A stretch of 40,681 nucleotides of DNA from Methanomicrobiaceae archaeon (GTDB lineage: Archaea > Halobacteriota > Methanomicrobia > Methanomicrobiales > Methanomicrobiaceae). The stretch is taken from assembly GCA_016928355.1 (NCBI GenBank), contig JAFGKW010000012.1, positions 1 to 40,681 of the forward strand, in the 5' to 3' direction. The notes under the pieces were generated by a model. The model was given only the letters and a program-made list of their open reading frames with translations, did not search any database and was not told the DNA's origin. Shown here one piece after another: positions 8,211 through 16,543 of the stretch. Position numbers and translations under genes: made by a program. Every line of letters starts with the position of its first letter. The first letter of the stretch is position 1.

Positions 8211-9176
8211 TCAGATCCTGTACCAGGCTGAAGACCATATCTCTTTTTTCAGGGCCTCACCACAGTGCCTGTCGGGTTTAATATAGGTGTTTCGTACAAT
8301 TCTCTTAAGACTGCAGTTTACGGTTATCGCCTCTCCCAGCTGCCGGTCCCCCATGAGGACAAGATGGTCGGCCATGCCGGCATGCAAATTCATCATCGAA
8401 TCAAATGACTCACGGACCTTTTCAACATGATGACGGATGTCCTCCTCCCTCAGGCGTTCAAATCTCTTCTGCGACCATCCGCCTTTTGAATGCTTCTCCT
8501 TAACACCGGTTCTTACCAGTTCCCCGTGTATGACTTCCCCCGTATCCGCAATTCCGATATACGACTCCCCTGCATGTGCCAGAACAAAGGCTGCAACCCG
8601 TTCAGAGCCGATTAAATCCGAGATACCTGCTGTATCAAATGATCTTCCTTTTGAGGTAAAGGATGATTCTACAGGGAAAGGGGGGATCACGACAAAACCC
8701 GGCAGCAGCTGCGAACCCCTGTCACAAAAAAGAGCAAAACCATTGCCTGTCCGGTCTTTATTTATCAGTTTGTAAAATTCCGGAAACGGGACCTCCGTGA
8801 GGGCTGACTGATCCCCGTCTGAGCCATATATCGTGAGCAGATCCTCTTTTCCGGAGTTGAAAGAAGACAGCCTGTCCGTGAACTCCAAAGCCTCTTTCTG
8901 TGAAAGCTTAAAGGTCTCAGACAGGCCCTCCTCCATATCAGCAGAAGACTGACTCCGGCAGACCTCCAGTTCGTGCTCAAGGACCTGGATCTTTGTTGAG
9001 GCTTTATTCAGTGACTCCTCCAGCTCCTGCCTCTTTGCCGGATCCTCAGCCGCCCTCGCTTCCCTCTTTGATAATCTGCTTCGGAGATTATCATTATCCT
9101 TTTCAAGTTTTGCGATGGTATCGAGAAGGCGCTGTTTTTCCTCTTCGCTCCCCCTGTTTAAAAATTTATCAAGCAT
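8211..9176 (-). CDS. Archaeal Vms1-like (VLRF1) peptidyl-tRNA release factor
   Basis: The 321-aa protein begins with a charged coiled coil (about residues 8-90). It continues into an eRF1-domain-2-like fold of the Vms1/ANKZF1 family: a strand pair around AAFVLAHAGESYIGIADTGE, then a loop with KEKHSKGGWSQKRFERLRE. The glutamine at residue 236 in GGWSQ corresponds to the catalytic Gln used by Vms1-type factors to cleave peptidyl-tRNA on stalled large ribosomal subunits. The C-terminal part (VLMGDRQLGEAI) fits the same fold. It is the last gene of a minus-strand operon after a PUA protein, SepF and ZPR1. A role in ribosome-associated quality control is family knowledge; activity of this copy is inferred. 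Confidence 0.82.
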   Translation of the reverse strand: MLDKFLNRGSEEEKQRLLDTIAKLEKDNDNLRSRLSKREARAAEDPAKRQELEESLNKASTKIQVLEHELEVCRSQSSADMEEGLSETFKLSQKEALEFTDRLSSFNSGKEDLLTIYGSDGDQSALTEVPFPEFYKLINKDRTGNGFALFCDRGSQLLPGFVVIPPFPVESSFTSKGRSFDTAGISDLIGSERVAAFVLAHAGESYIGIADTGEVIHGELVRTGVKEKHSKGGWSQKRFERLREEDIRHHVEKVRESFDSMMNLHAGMADHLVLMGDRQLGEAITVNCSLKRIVRNTYIKPDRHCGEALKKEIWSSAWYRI

Positions 9177-9213
9177 AATGAAAACTCACAAAAAAAGATC
9201 AGGATTCAGTAGT

Positions 9214-9735
9214 TTAATCATGATAAGGAATATATTCAGATATTACAGCTTTTTTACTGACAATTCCGCTGTTTCCGTTTATATCCTGAATTATCAGTTC
9301 AAACGACTCCTTACCTTCGCGTGCCCGCTCAAGCCTTTCCTTCAATGCAATTGCATTGGTTCTCTCGGGTTCATCAGTGCGGGTGATTACCCCTTCTACA
9401 ACATCCTGAATTCTTGAAAGGACACCTTCCACATTCGATACAAATGCCTCGCACATCGGACCCGGCTCAACCAGAATCCCGAACTCGGGAATTTCGATTG
9501 TTCCTTTAGTGCTCCTTACAACCCTGATCCCCAGATCATCCTCATCTTCTACATTAAGCGAATAGCGAACCGGATTGTTATCGCCCATTATCATTGTATC
9601 GGCGGATTGAAATCCGCAGTCACATGAGGCATAAGCAAACATAACCTCTGAAAAATAAGGGATTCGCTCTGTCTGATATATATATTGGATATCCTTTGAA
9701 CAGACAGGGCAGGGTGCTGTAATTACCCTTCTCAA
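9214..9735 (-). CDS. ZPR1 zinc-finger domain protein
   Basis: The 173-aa protein has a four-cysteine zinc finger, CPVC at residues 8-11 and CDC near residues 39-41. The ZPR1 beta-rich domain follows, including the segment RVVRSTKGTIEIPEFG and the GPMCEAFVSNVEGVL segment. In eukaryotes ZPR1 assists folding of elongation factor eEF1A; the archaeal single-domain form is presumed to be related but is not proven to act the same way. It starts two bases after the SepF stop and is followed after 37 bp by the release-factor gene, so the operon mixes translation and division genes. Confidence 0.9.
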   Translation of the reverse strand: MRRVITAPCPVCSKDIQYIYQTERIPYFSEVMFAYASCDCGFQSADTMIMGDNNPVRYSLNVEDEDDLGIRVVRSTKGTIEIPEFGILVEPGPMCEAFVSNVEGVLSRIQDVVEGVITRTDEPERTNAIALKERLERAREGKESFELIIQDINGNSGIVSKKAVISEYIPYHD

Positions 9736-9737
9736 TT

Positions 9738-10109
9738 TCAGGCTCCGCCGATCTTATCACGAGAGACCTTGACCGACATAGGAGTGATGATGATATATTT
9801 CTGGTCACCAAGACCGATTATATCCCCGTTTACATCGCTTGCAACATCTCTCAGGTCCTTGACTACCCTTTCATAGGTGATCTTATCCATTTTAAGGCGC
9901 CCGATATCCACAATTACGATATTACCGTTATAAACCTCGTCTTTTATCCGTGGAGTGTCCCTTATCTCGTTTATTGTCGCTATTTTGACATACATTGTCG
10001 CTGGTCCCCCGGAACCGGATGATTCTACCGAGGCCAGATCAAGTTCCATATAATCCGCTTCATCCGATGGACTACCCTTTTTGAAAAGGGATGTAAACTT
10101 TTTAGCCAT
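9738..10109 (-). CDS. sepF: Archaeal cell division protein SepF
   Basis: This 123-aa protein matches archaeal SepF, the membrane anchor of FtsZ at the division ring. A short N-terminal amphipathic stretch (MAKKFTSLFKK) could bind membrane, a variable linker follows, and residues about 40-120 form the SepF fold, with YVKIATINEIRD, NIVIVDIGRLKMD and a closing GDQKYIIITPMSVKVSRD. It is preceded by a PUA-domain gene (54 bp away) and followed after two bases by ZPR1. The length is normal for archaeal SepF. No FtsZ gene is in the window. Confidence 0.9.
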   Translation of the reverse strand: MAKKFTSLFKKGSPSDEADYMELDLASVESSGSGGPATMYVKIATINEIRDTPRIKDEVYNGNIVIVDIGRLKMDKITYERVVKDLRDVASDVNGDIIGLGDQKYIIITPMSVKVSRDKIGGA

Positions 10110-10163
10110 ATGAAAAATTGTAGAGTGAATTTTATTTAATTTTATCTTTTGTTTCCCGGCACT

Positions 10164-10661
10164 TCAAATTTCCAGGTTCCATAGATCGTCACCGACATAG
10201 TGGATATTTTTAGCCACCTTTCCTTTATCTGAAGCCATAATGTCAGCAGAATCCATACTGGCCACGGCAATTGCAAGAGGTTTGCCATGATTTTCCTCAA
10301 CAATTACAAAAGGCCTGCCGGCAATGATATCATCTGTCAGGTCCACGATTCCGGGCCTCATCAGGTCAGCCCCCTTGGCGATATATGCAATTGCCCCGGA
10401 ATCGACAATTGCCTTTCTGCATTCTGGAGGCTTTTTCACCAAAGCCCTTAAAGTGGGAAATACCCACTCAGCCGTCTCCATTATTGCCGGTTTCTTATCA
10501 ACAAGATATATCAGAAAATCACTGTCGGTTTCAACAATTTCGACATTTCCTGAAAGAAAAGAGCCTGCCAGTTCTCCGATCTCCCCCTCAAGTTTTTTCC
10601 TGAGATCGGCAAGGCGCGACTTCCTTATAGAGTATCTCTTCTTTATATTCAGTTTCGCCAT
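10164..10661 (-). CDS. PUA-domain RNA-binding protein (MCT-1/DUF1947-like)
   Basis: The 165-aa protein has an N-terminal pre-PUA (DUF1947-like) region with a basic start (KLNIKKRYSIRKSRLADLRKK is partly visible). A PUA domain (about residues 80-155) follows, with VDSGAIAYIAKGADLMRPGI, a classic PUA strand-loop pattern, and GKPLAIAVASMDSADI. Similar proteins in eukaryotes (MCT-1/TMA20) act in translation initiation and recycling; the archaeal role is not established. It is the first gene of the operon leading to sepF, ZPR1 and the release factor, and is divergent from the lsm gene. GGAG is visible 7 nt before the ATG. Confidence 0.85.
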   Translation of the reverse strand: MAKLNIKKRYSIRKSRLADLRKKLEGEIGELAGSFLSGNVEIVETDSDFLIYLVDKKPAIMETAEWVFPTLRALVKKPPECRKAIVDSGAIAYIAKGADLMRPGIVDLTDDIIAGRPFVIVEENHGKPLAIAVASMDSADIMASDKGKVAKNIHYVGDDLWNLEI

Positions 10662-10694
10662 ATTAACTCCGTTTATTTTATCAGATGATCATAT

Positions 10695-10716
10695 AGTTGT
10701 CCGAACGGATACAACT
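10695..10716. promoter_or_regulatory. Dyad between the divergent PUA and lsm operons
   Basis: Arms AGTTGT and ACAACT are separated by ten bases that themselves hold TCCG and CGGA. The dyad ends seven bases before the lsm TATA box, a position suited to a regulator binding both divergent promoters. No protein is implicated. Confidence 0.3.
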
Positions 10717-10722
10717 TTTGCG

Positions 10723-10732
10723 CTATATTTAT
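10723..10732 (+). promoter_or_regulatory. TATA box of lsm-rpl37e(-purF)
   Basis: The element ctatattt lies about 58 nt before the lsm ATG, giving a predicted leader of roughly 30 nt. Confidence 0.45.
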
Positions 10733-10785
10733 CTATCTTCCACTCGCAATTATACTAATCCTCATCAAAGATTAAAGGGAACCCC

Positions 10786-11013
10786 ATGACAAAGAGACCA
10801 TTGGAAATTTTGGACCAGGCTCTAAACCAGAAGCCGGTAATAGTCAGTTTAAAGGGCGGCAGAGAGATTCGCGGTATTCTTCAGGGATACGACGTCCACA
10901 TGAACCTTGTCCTTGAAAACGCAGAAGAAGAGAGCAACGGAGTAATTAAGAACCAGGGAACTCTTATTGTCCGCGGGGACAATGTAATTTACATTTCTCC
11001 GTCAATAAACTAA
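10786..11013 (+). CDS. Lsm (Sm-like) small nuclear ribonucleoprotein homologue
   Basis: This 75-aa protein has the Sm fold in full: Sm1 ([21 protein letters not shown], with the conserved Asp-x-x-x-N context [13 protein letters not shown]) and Sm2 ([15 protein letters not shown]). Archaeal Lsm proteins form heptameric rings that bind U-rich RNA. The gene is followed 48 bp later by ribosomal protein L37e, a pairing widely conserved in euryarchaea. The GDNV sequence fits the normal RGDNV(V/I)xI motif. Confidence 0.95.
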   Translation: MTKRPLEILDQALNQKPVIVSLKGGREIRGILQGYDVHMNLVLENAEEESNGVIKNQGTLIVRGDNVIYISPSIN

Positions 11014-11061
11014 AAGTATTATTTTGAGAACAGATAATCAGGAAATTTTTAGGTGATTTAA

Positions 11062-11244
11062 ATGAGTAAAGGAACTCCATCAAGAGGAAAGAGACAGACA
11101 CAGACTCACATAGTCTGCAGAAGATGTGGAAGAGTTTCATACCACAAGCGTGACAAGGTATGCGCATCATGCGGATTTGGAAAGACAAGCAGAATGCGCA
11201 AATATAACTGGGTTACGAAGAGATCGAAAACCCCAACACACTAA
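11062..11244 (+). CDS. rpl37e: Large-subunit ribosomal protein L37e
   Basis: The 60-aa basic protein shows the L37e pattern: KGTPSRGKR at the N-terminus, then CRRCG and CASCG as a four-cysteine zinc ribbon, then a basic tail with MRKYNW. A strong ribosome site (AGGTGAT) precedes the ATG. It follows lsm and precedes purF by 29 bp, a common archaeal arrangement. Confidence 0.96.
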   Translation: MSKGTPSRGKRQTQTHIVCRRCGRVSYHKRDKVCASCGFGKTSRMRKYNWVTKRSKTPTH

Positions 11245-11273
11245 TATCCTATTATAGGGACATAAAAGATATT

Positions 11274-12698
11274 ATGTGCGGTATCGTTGGCATCGTCGAT
11301 GCCGGTGATGTTTCAATCCCGATCTATTACGTTCTCTATGCCCTGCAGCATCGCGGGCAGGAGAGTGCGGGAATTACAACATTCGACGGCAAGAAACTTT
11401 TTAAATATAAAGATAAGGGCCTTGTTGCAGAGGTTTTTAACGAAGATATCCTGCAGGAATTAAAAGGTTTTGCAGGCATAGGTCACGTCCGCTATCCTAC
11501 AACAGGCGAAAAGATCGCTGAGAACATTCAGCCTTTTTCATTCTCATTCAGGGGCAGAAATTATGCCATTGCCCATAACGGAAACCTGACAAACGGCTAT
11601 ACGCTTCGTGATGAATTCGAGAAACGCGGCCAGATATTCTCCACGACTACAGACACAGAGATTATCGGAAATATCATCGCCGATGAGCTCAGGAAATCGA
11701 ACTCCATGGAGGATGCAGTTCTGGCATGCATGAAAAAGCTCGAAGGTTCCTATTCTGTTGTATTTCTCTCGGAAGACAAAGTCTATGCCTTCCGTGACCC
11801 GCTTGGCATAAGACCTCTCTGCATTGGTAAAACCAAAAGCGGCCATATGGTCTGCTCGGAATCTGTAGCCGTAGATGCCCTGAACGGTAAATTCATACGG
11901 GATGTCAGGCCGGGTGAACTTATCTGCATCAGCAGGGACGGACTTGAATCGGTTCAGATTACCGAGAGCTCAGGGCGCGGCCATTGCGTCTTTGAATACA
12001 TATATTTTGCAAGAGCTGACTCGGTAATCGACGGCCGCCTTGTATACGATGTAAGAAGAAAGATCGGACAGGCACTTCACCTAGAAGCACCGGTTGAAGC
12101 CGATCTTGTGTCACCGGTTCCGGATTCGGGTATTGCCCATGCAACAGGATATTCTGAAAGTTCCGGGATACCATACAGGGAAGGCCTGATCAAAAACAGA
12201 TATATGGGCAGAACCTTTATCATGCCGACACAGGAGGACAGGGAGAACGCAGTCAGAATAAAACTGAATCCCGTCAAAGGCCACCTGAAGGACAAATCGG
12301 TGGTAATAGTCGATGACAGTATTGTCAGGGGCACCACATCAAGAAGAATCATCAATATCATCAGAGAGACCGGTGCAAAAGAGATCCATATGCGGGTAGG
12401 ATCGCCACCGTTAAAGGCGCCCTGCTACCTTGGTGTCGATATGCCGACACGTGAAGAGCTGATTGCAAGCGATAAATCAAACGAAGAGGTAAAGGAGAGC
12501 ATAAATGCTACATCCCTACATCATGTATCTGTTGAATCACTGATCAATGCAATAGACATGCCTGCAGAGGATCTCTGTCTCGGGTGCCTCACCGGAGTGT
12601 ACCCCCTTTGGATCAAGGGTGAGAAGGCATGCCCCAGGTATCTTGACTTTGTTGGCGGCACATATCAGTCCAATATAAAAGAATTTAATGAAGACTAA
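11274..12698 (+). CDS. purF: Amidophosphoribosyltransferase
   Basis: PurF makes phosphoribosylamine from PRPP and glutamine, the committed step of purine synthesis. The nucleophile Cys2 follows the initiator Met directly (MCGIVGI), so no propeptide is present, unlike Bacillus PurF. The glutaminase half (1-230) includes LQHRGQESAG and AHNGNLTN. The PRPP loop VVIVDDSIVRGTTS lies at 343-356. Cysteines at 238, 384, 435 and 438 fall in the contexts (HCVFEY, APCYLG, CLGC) that hold a [4Fe-4S] cluster in the Bacillus-type enzyme. The 474-aa length is normal. The gene follows rpl37e by 29 bp and overlaps the convergent next gene by four bases. Confidence 0.96.
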   Translation: MCGIVGIVDAGDVSIPIYYVLYALQHRGQESAGITTFDGKKLFKYKDKGLVAEVFNEDILQELKGFAGIGHVRYPTTGEKIAENIQPFSFSFRGRNYAIAHNGNLTNGYTLRDEFEKRGQIFSTTTDTEIIGNIIADELRKSNSMEDAVLACMKKLEGSYSVVFLSEDKVYAFRDPLGIRPLCIGKTKSGHMVCSESVAVDALNGKFIRDVRPGELICISRDGLESVQITESSGRGHCVFEYIYFARADSVIDGRLVYDVRRKIGQALHLEAPVEADLVSPVPDSGIAHATGYSESSGIPYREGLIKNRYMGRTFIMPTQEDRENAVRIKLNPVKGHLKDKSVVIVDDSIVRGTTSRRIINIIRETGAKEIHMRVGSPPLKAPCYLGVDMPTREELIASDKSNEEVKESINATSLHHVSVESLINAIDMPAEDLCLGCLTGVYPLWIKGEKACPRYLDFVGGTYQSNIKEFNED

Positions 12699-13369
12699 AT
12701 TTTTAATTCCAGCTTTTTTTCCTTCAGCATTTCCTGCAGAATAATTGTTAAAAATGATTCGGCTTCTGAAAGATACATTAGATTGAATAATTCAATCTCA
12801 TCGCCCGTTTTCTGAGAGACATATGCCTCAGCCGAATCCAGAAACCATGACTGCTCATCATCCGAACACCACCCCTTCGCTGCAGGAGCCCCTGTAGAGG
12901 ATTCGATTTTCTTATAAATCTTCAAAAAACCCCCCCATGTTTTAAAATCAGTCCCTACAGCCTGCATTACTGCATTTACACAATTATCCGCAGATGCAAC
13001 AAGAAAAACTGATTCAAAAGGACTCCTGATTGTAACCTCCTCATCTTCATCATCATCACAGGAGATGATTATTCCTCCATTGCCGTCCGTTGGCGTGTTT
13101 AAGAAATCCTCTGCTGCCTTTCCTGCCGGACGGACCGATTCAATACGTATTCCCGGGTTCTCGTTAAGAATAAGCCACGATATTCCGTTAATAACTGCTA
13201 TTTTTTCATTTACTTCATTTTGAATATCATCCGCCGAACAGGACTCTTTGGAATTATAAAGAAGAGCATAGCAGCCTTCCTGTTCAGAATATCTCAGATC
13301 TCCGGGAATTGATCCAGAGATAATATCCATAAGGCGCTCATCACCTGACAAAAAAACGAGCCAGTCCAT
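12695..13369 (-). CDS. Hypothetical acidic protein
   Basis: This 224-aa protein is not recognised. It has no signal peptide or membrane helix. It is acidic, with a CDDDEDEEVTIRSPFES stretch near the middle, and has two Trp-containing segments (MDWLVFLSGDERLMD at the start and a GGFLKIYKKIE region). The gene ends in a four-base CTAA overlap with the convergent purF stop. The following gene on the same strand lies upstream of it at 13411-14517, so the two are probably co-transcribed with 41 bp between them. Codon use looks like its neighbours. It may be specific to Methanomicrobiales. Confidence 0.7.
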   Translation of the reverse strand: MDWLVFLSGDERLMDIISGSIPGDLRYSEQEGCYALLYNSKESCSADDIQNEVNEKIAVINGISWLILNENPGIRIESVRPAGKAAEDFLNTPTDGNGGIIISCDDDEDEEVTIRSPFESVFLVASADNCVNAVMQAVGTDFKTWGGFLKIYKKIESSTGAPAAKGWCSDDEQSWFLDSAEAYVSQKTGDEIELFNLMYLSEAESFLTIILQEMLKEKKLELKI

Positions 13370-13410
13370 GATAATAATATGAGCAGGTCCAATTTATTCT
13401 TTTGATATTG

Positions 13411-14517
13411 TTAATCGAAGTACCTGCAACATTCAGGCGGATATTTTATCTCAAAGACAGCCCCCTCGCCGGGAACACCTCTTTCTTTTATCTCTGCACC
13501 AGAAAGCGCAAGAATCTCCTTTACCATAAGCATTCCAAGCCCCCTGTCGTCACCATATCTTTTCTGAAACAATTTGTCCTTCATTTCGGCAGAAATTCCA
13601 ATTCCATTGTCTTTCCAGGATATTGAAAATGATCCGGATTCATCCTCTGAAAATATAATATTGATCTTTGTCGTAAATTTCCCGTGTTTGACTGAATTTT
13701 CAAATAATTTTTCAAAAACCCGGGATAAAAGGCGATCTGAGAGTACTTCGGCTTTTTTGAACCTGATATCATATTCTATCGGGATGCGTTTATCAAAACT
13801 ACCGGCATCATCGAATATTTCAGATAAAAGCTGCCATTCGGGACGGAAAAGTCCGACATCATGCAACTCGGATGTAAAATCCATATATCTTTTTATTGAT
13901 TCCATATGACGGCTGACAACACTGCAAAACTGTCTGCAATCTGGATTTATATTATCATGAGCAAGCTCAAGATAGCATTCGATTGCAGTAATCCGGTCCA
14001 TAATATCATTTTTTGCAAAATTTCCAAGAAGAGAGACCTTTTTCATTGCAACTTTTGCTGCATCCCTGTATTTTCTTTCTTCTGAGATATCATTCAGGAA
14101 GGCATAGCAGTATTTAGAATTATCTCCCTCTTCCCATGCCGGTGAGAAAGACAATTCTCCCCAGGAGGGTGTCCCGCCCTTTCTCCTGAATTTTACCTCG
14201 AAATTTGCATTAGGAGTGCATCCTGAGAAGCACAGCAATATCATCTCCTCTACCTTTCCCGAATCCTCATCACAAAAAAATGAAGAAAATCTCAGCCCGT
14301 TCAACTCATTCCCGGTGTAACCTGTAATATAAGAAAAAAGACTGTTGGAACATGTGATCAAACCATCACAATTAATTAAAATAATACCGGTTGAAGTATT
14401 TTCAAAAAGTGCAAGAGATTTTTCTCCAATTATATCGGGCAGTTTAACAGCATTATCAGTATTCCCACTATAATAGCCATTTTCAAATTTATATTTAATA
14501 TTGTTATTGACAGGCAT
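13411..14517 (-). CDS. PAS histidine-kinase-like protein lacking the phospho-acceptor His
   Basis: One PAS domain (about residues 25-135; LALFENTSTGIILINCDGLI, YITGYTGNELNGLRFSSFF) is followed by a dimerisation helix and a C-terminal HATPase domain. The ATPase has an N-box (LFENSVKHG), a G1 box (DNGIGI) and a G2 box (GLGMLMVKEI). In related methanogen kinases the helix reads xRHDIxNQLT; here it is AKNDIMDRIT, so the phospho-accepting His is Asn at residue 170 (codon AAT, read from plus positions 14008-14010; CAT would differ by one base). No membrane segment is seen, so it should be cytoplasmic. ATG at 14517 is preferred over TTG at 14532 because GGATGG lies seven bases upstream. It may bind ATP and act as a regulatory partner rather than an autokinase. 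Confidence 0.85.
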   Translation of the reverse strand: MPVNNNIKYKFENGYYSGNTDNAVKLPDIIGEKSLALFENTSTGIILINCDGLITCSNSLFSYITGYTGNELNGLRFSSFFCDEDSGKVEEMILLCFSGCTPNANFEVKFRRKGGTPSWGELSFSPAWEEGDNSKYCYAFLNDISEERKYRDAAKVAMKKVSLLGNFAKNDIMDRITAIECYLELAHDNINPDCRQFCSVVSRHMESIKRYMDFTSELHDVGLFRPEWQLLSEIFDDAGSFDKRIPIEYDIRFKKAEVLSDRLLSRVFEKLFENSVKHGKFTTKINIIFSEDESGSFSISWKDNGIGISAEMKDKLFQKRYGDDRGLGMLMVKEILALSGAEIKERGVPGEGAVFEIKYPPECCRYFD

Positions 14518-14679
14518 CGAAAAACCATCCAAGTCCTAATAGTTAATATATCAATGATATATTTTTTATCTGACGATAAAATTATCCTTATATTTGTCAA
14601 CCAAAATAATTACACAGGCCAGGAATAACTCAATTAATTTATCCCTGTAAAAACTTATTTTATATTGTAGGTTTGGAAA

Positions 14680-16308
14680 ATGGTCGGGAAAATGATCCTT
14701 TTTACAATGCTGATGCTCTCTTTTTGCCTAATCCCGCCGGCTTCGGCAATACACTACAATGCAGCAGGTACAATTTCAACAATAACAGAATATCCCGAAG
14801 AGCGATGGGAGAATGAGATCAGCGGTGAGAACGTAATCTGGATCGAACCTGAAAGCAGCTATGGAGGGCAGGCACTTTACCTATACAATATCGCCACAAT
14901 GAGAACCCGTAAAGTTGCTTCTTCAAAATATACAACATACCATCCTTGTATTGGCAGTCATTTGATATTCTGGGGAGACAGGTCCGGAAGCCAGGGACCG
15001 GTTCAGATTGCCAGGTACAATATCCTGAACAGGAACCTGTCCTTTATTGATCCTTACCTCTCAAATCAGGATTTTCCTGCAACGGATGATGATATTGTCG
15101 TATGGCTTGACAGCAGGTCCGGGGGCTATACGAACATATACATATTGAAAGGCCAGAACGGAGACAGTGCCCTATTCCATCAATCAGATACAAGTGATAA
15201 GCATAACCCTGAGATAAGCGACGGCTATGTCTACTGGGTCGAAAAAGAGATACTATACAGGAAAAATATCGAATCCGGGGCCCTCGAAGCGATTATATCA
15301 GGAATGCCACTGGATTTCTCCATATCGGAGAATCTTGTTGTCTGGGACAATGAAAAAGACGGCGAATCCGATATTGTCCTTCTTGATACAACAACATTTT
15401 ACGTAGATAAAGCAGTCGAACGACCCGGAAACCAGATTAATCCCGATATTAATAAAAAGAACATTGTATGGCAGGAATATAACAATGAAAAAAACAGCAT
15501 CTGGATTAAAAATATTGATACCGGAATCAGCGCTGAGATCTATTCTTCAGGATCCCGGCAGGAAGAACCCGCGATAAGCGGCCGTAAAGTGATATGGCTC
15601 GATAAAACTCCGGGATCAGAAGGAATCAGAATGTTTGTGATGGATGAATCAGTCAGGCCATCTGCCGAATTTACTTCGGATGCAAAAGAATCACTGCCCC
15701 CGCTTACGGTTCATTTTGTTCCTGAAATTACTACCCCTGTGGATATAATGCCCAGGACATTATGGGACTTTGGAGACGGGACATTTTCGACAGAAACAGG
15801 GCCTGAGCACACCTATACCTTCCCAGGAGTATATAATGTTACACTGACCGTATACAACGAATTCGGCGAAGATATTATATTCAAACCTTCGCATGTCGTT
15901 ATCGGGGAGCTGCCACAGCCGGATTTCAGTTCAGACAGGACTTCCGGAGATCTCCCACTGACTATAAGATTCAAAGACGTCTCTTCAGGCCCGTATGATA
16001 CACGCCTTTGGGATTTCGGAGACGGAACAGGGTCGATACTTAAGAACCCGATCCATAAATATGAAAAATCCGGTTTATACACCGTTTCCCTGACCCTTTC
16101 AAACGAATACGGATCAGTAAGAGAAGAAAAATTTGCTTATATACATGCAGGCACGGAATCGTTGAGTGAGCCGGCTACATCGCAGGAATCTGAAACATAC
16201 GGTATTTCAGGATTCCTGTCACTCATTTCAACAGGAGACGGACAACCGGGCTCGATAATCCCGTCATATGACATACATAATATGATCGAATCTCTTTCTT
16301 CAGAATAG
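14680..16308 (+). CDS. Secreted beta-propeller (TolB-like) protein with two PKD domains
   Basis: A signal peptide (about residues 1-24, ending near SAIHYNA) is followed by a propeller (about 30-325). Its repeated strands share a VxW pattern: GENVIWIEPES, DDIVVWLDSRSG, DGYVYWVEKE, ENLVVWDNEKDGESDI, KNIVWQEYN and RKVIWLDKTPGSEG. Two PKD domains follow, at about 335-410 and 420-495, each carrying the hallmark LWDFGDGT and a closing YxVxLTxxNEYG/EFG. The C-terminal 45 residues are polar, with no membrane anchor or known sorting signal. Such proteins are common surface or secreted proteins of Methanomicrobiales; adhesion or cell-surface interaction is inferred. It is divergent from the PAS protein. 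Confidence 0.88.
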   Translation: MVGKMILFTMLMLSFCLIPPASAIHYNAAGTISTITEYPEERWENEISGENVIWIEPESSYGGQALYLYNIATMRTRKVASSKYTTYHPCIGSHLIFWGDRSGSQGPVQIARYNILNRNLSFIDPYLSNQDFPATDDDIVVWLDSRSGGYTNIYILKGQNGDSALFHQSDTSDKHNPEISDGYVYWVEKEILYRKNIESGALEAIISGMPLDFSISENLVVWDNEKDGESDIVLLDTTTFYVDKAVERPGNQINPDINKKNIVWQEYNNEKNSIWIKNIDTGISAEIYSSGSRQEEPAISGRKVIWLDKTPGSEGIRMFVMDESVRPSAEFTSDAKESLPPLTVHFVPEITTPVDIMPRTLWDFGDGTFSTETGPEHTYTFPGVYNVTLTVYNEFGEDIIFKPSHVVIGELPQPDFSSDRTSGDLPLTIRFKDVSSGPYDTRLWDFGDGTGSILKNPIHKYEKSGLYTVSLTLSNEYGSVREEKFAYIHAGTESLSEPATSQESETYGISGFLSLISTGDGQPGSIIPSYDIHNMIESLSSE

Positions 16309-16314
16309 AAATAT

Positions 16315-16321
16315 AAAAAAA
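16315..16321 (-). terminator. T7 tract downstream of the initiator tRNA
   Basis: Seven consecutive A on the plus strand read as TTTTTTT nine bases after the tRNA end on the minus strand. U-tracts are the usual intrinsic terminators in archaea. Confidence 0.45.
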
Positions 16322-16330
16322 GAACAATAG

Positions 16331-16405
16331 TAGCGAGGAATGGATTTGAACCATTGGTCTACGGGTTATGAGCCCGTCGGGATTTCCTGACTACCCCACC
16401 TCGCT
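16331..16405 (-). tRNA. Initiator tRNA-Met (anticodon CAT)
   Basis: On the minus strand the 7-bp acceptor stem AGCGAGG/CCTCGCT, D arm, anticodon arm ACGGG-CTCATAA-CCCGT and T arm (TGGTTCAAATCCA) are all present. The anticodon is CAT. Three consecutive G-C pairs (GGG/CCC) next to the anticodon loop and an A1-U72 end pair are hallmarks of the archaeal initiator tRNA rather than the elongator. The discriminator is A; CCA is not encoded, and no intron is present. It lies convergent with the propeller-PKD gene. Confidence 0.93.
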
Positions 16406-16435
16406 GATGTGCTATAAACATCTGGCACTATTGCT

Positions 16436-16443
16436 GATATATG
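16436..16443 (-). promoter_or_regulatory. TATA box of the initiator tRNA
   Basis: The minus strand reads CATATATC here, about 30-38 nt before the mature tRNA 5' end. This would place transcription start roughly 9 nt ahead of the tRNA. Confidence 0.45.
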
Positions 16444-16543
16444 TTTTGATATCAACATGAGAGAGCTTTTTTCTAAAATACTGGAATAATTCATCCGCCC
16501 AATAGACAAAATAATTATTCTGGCACCGATAAAATGAAATGAT

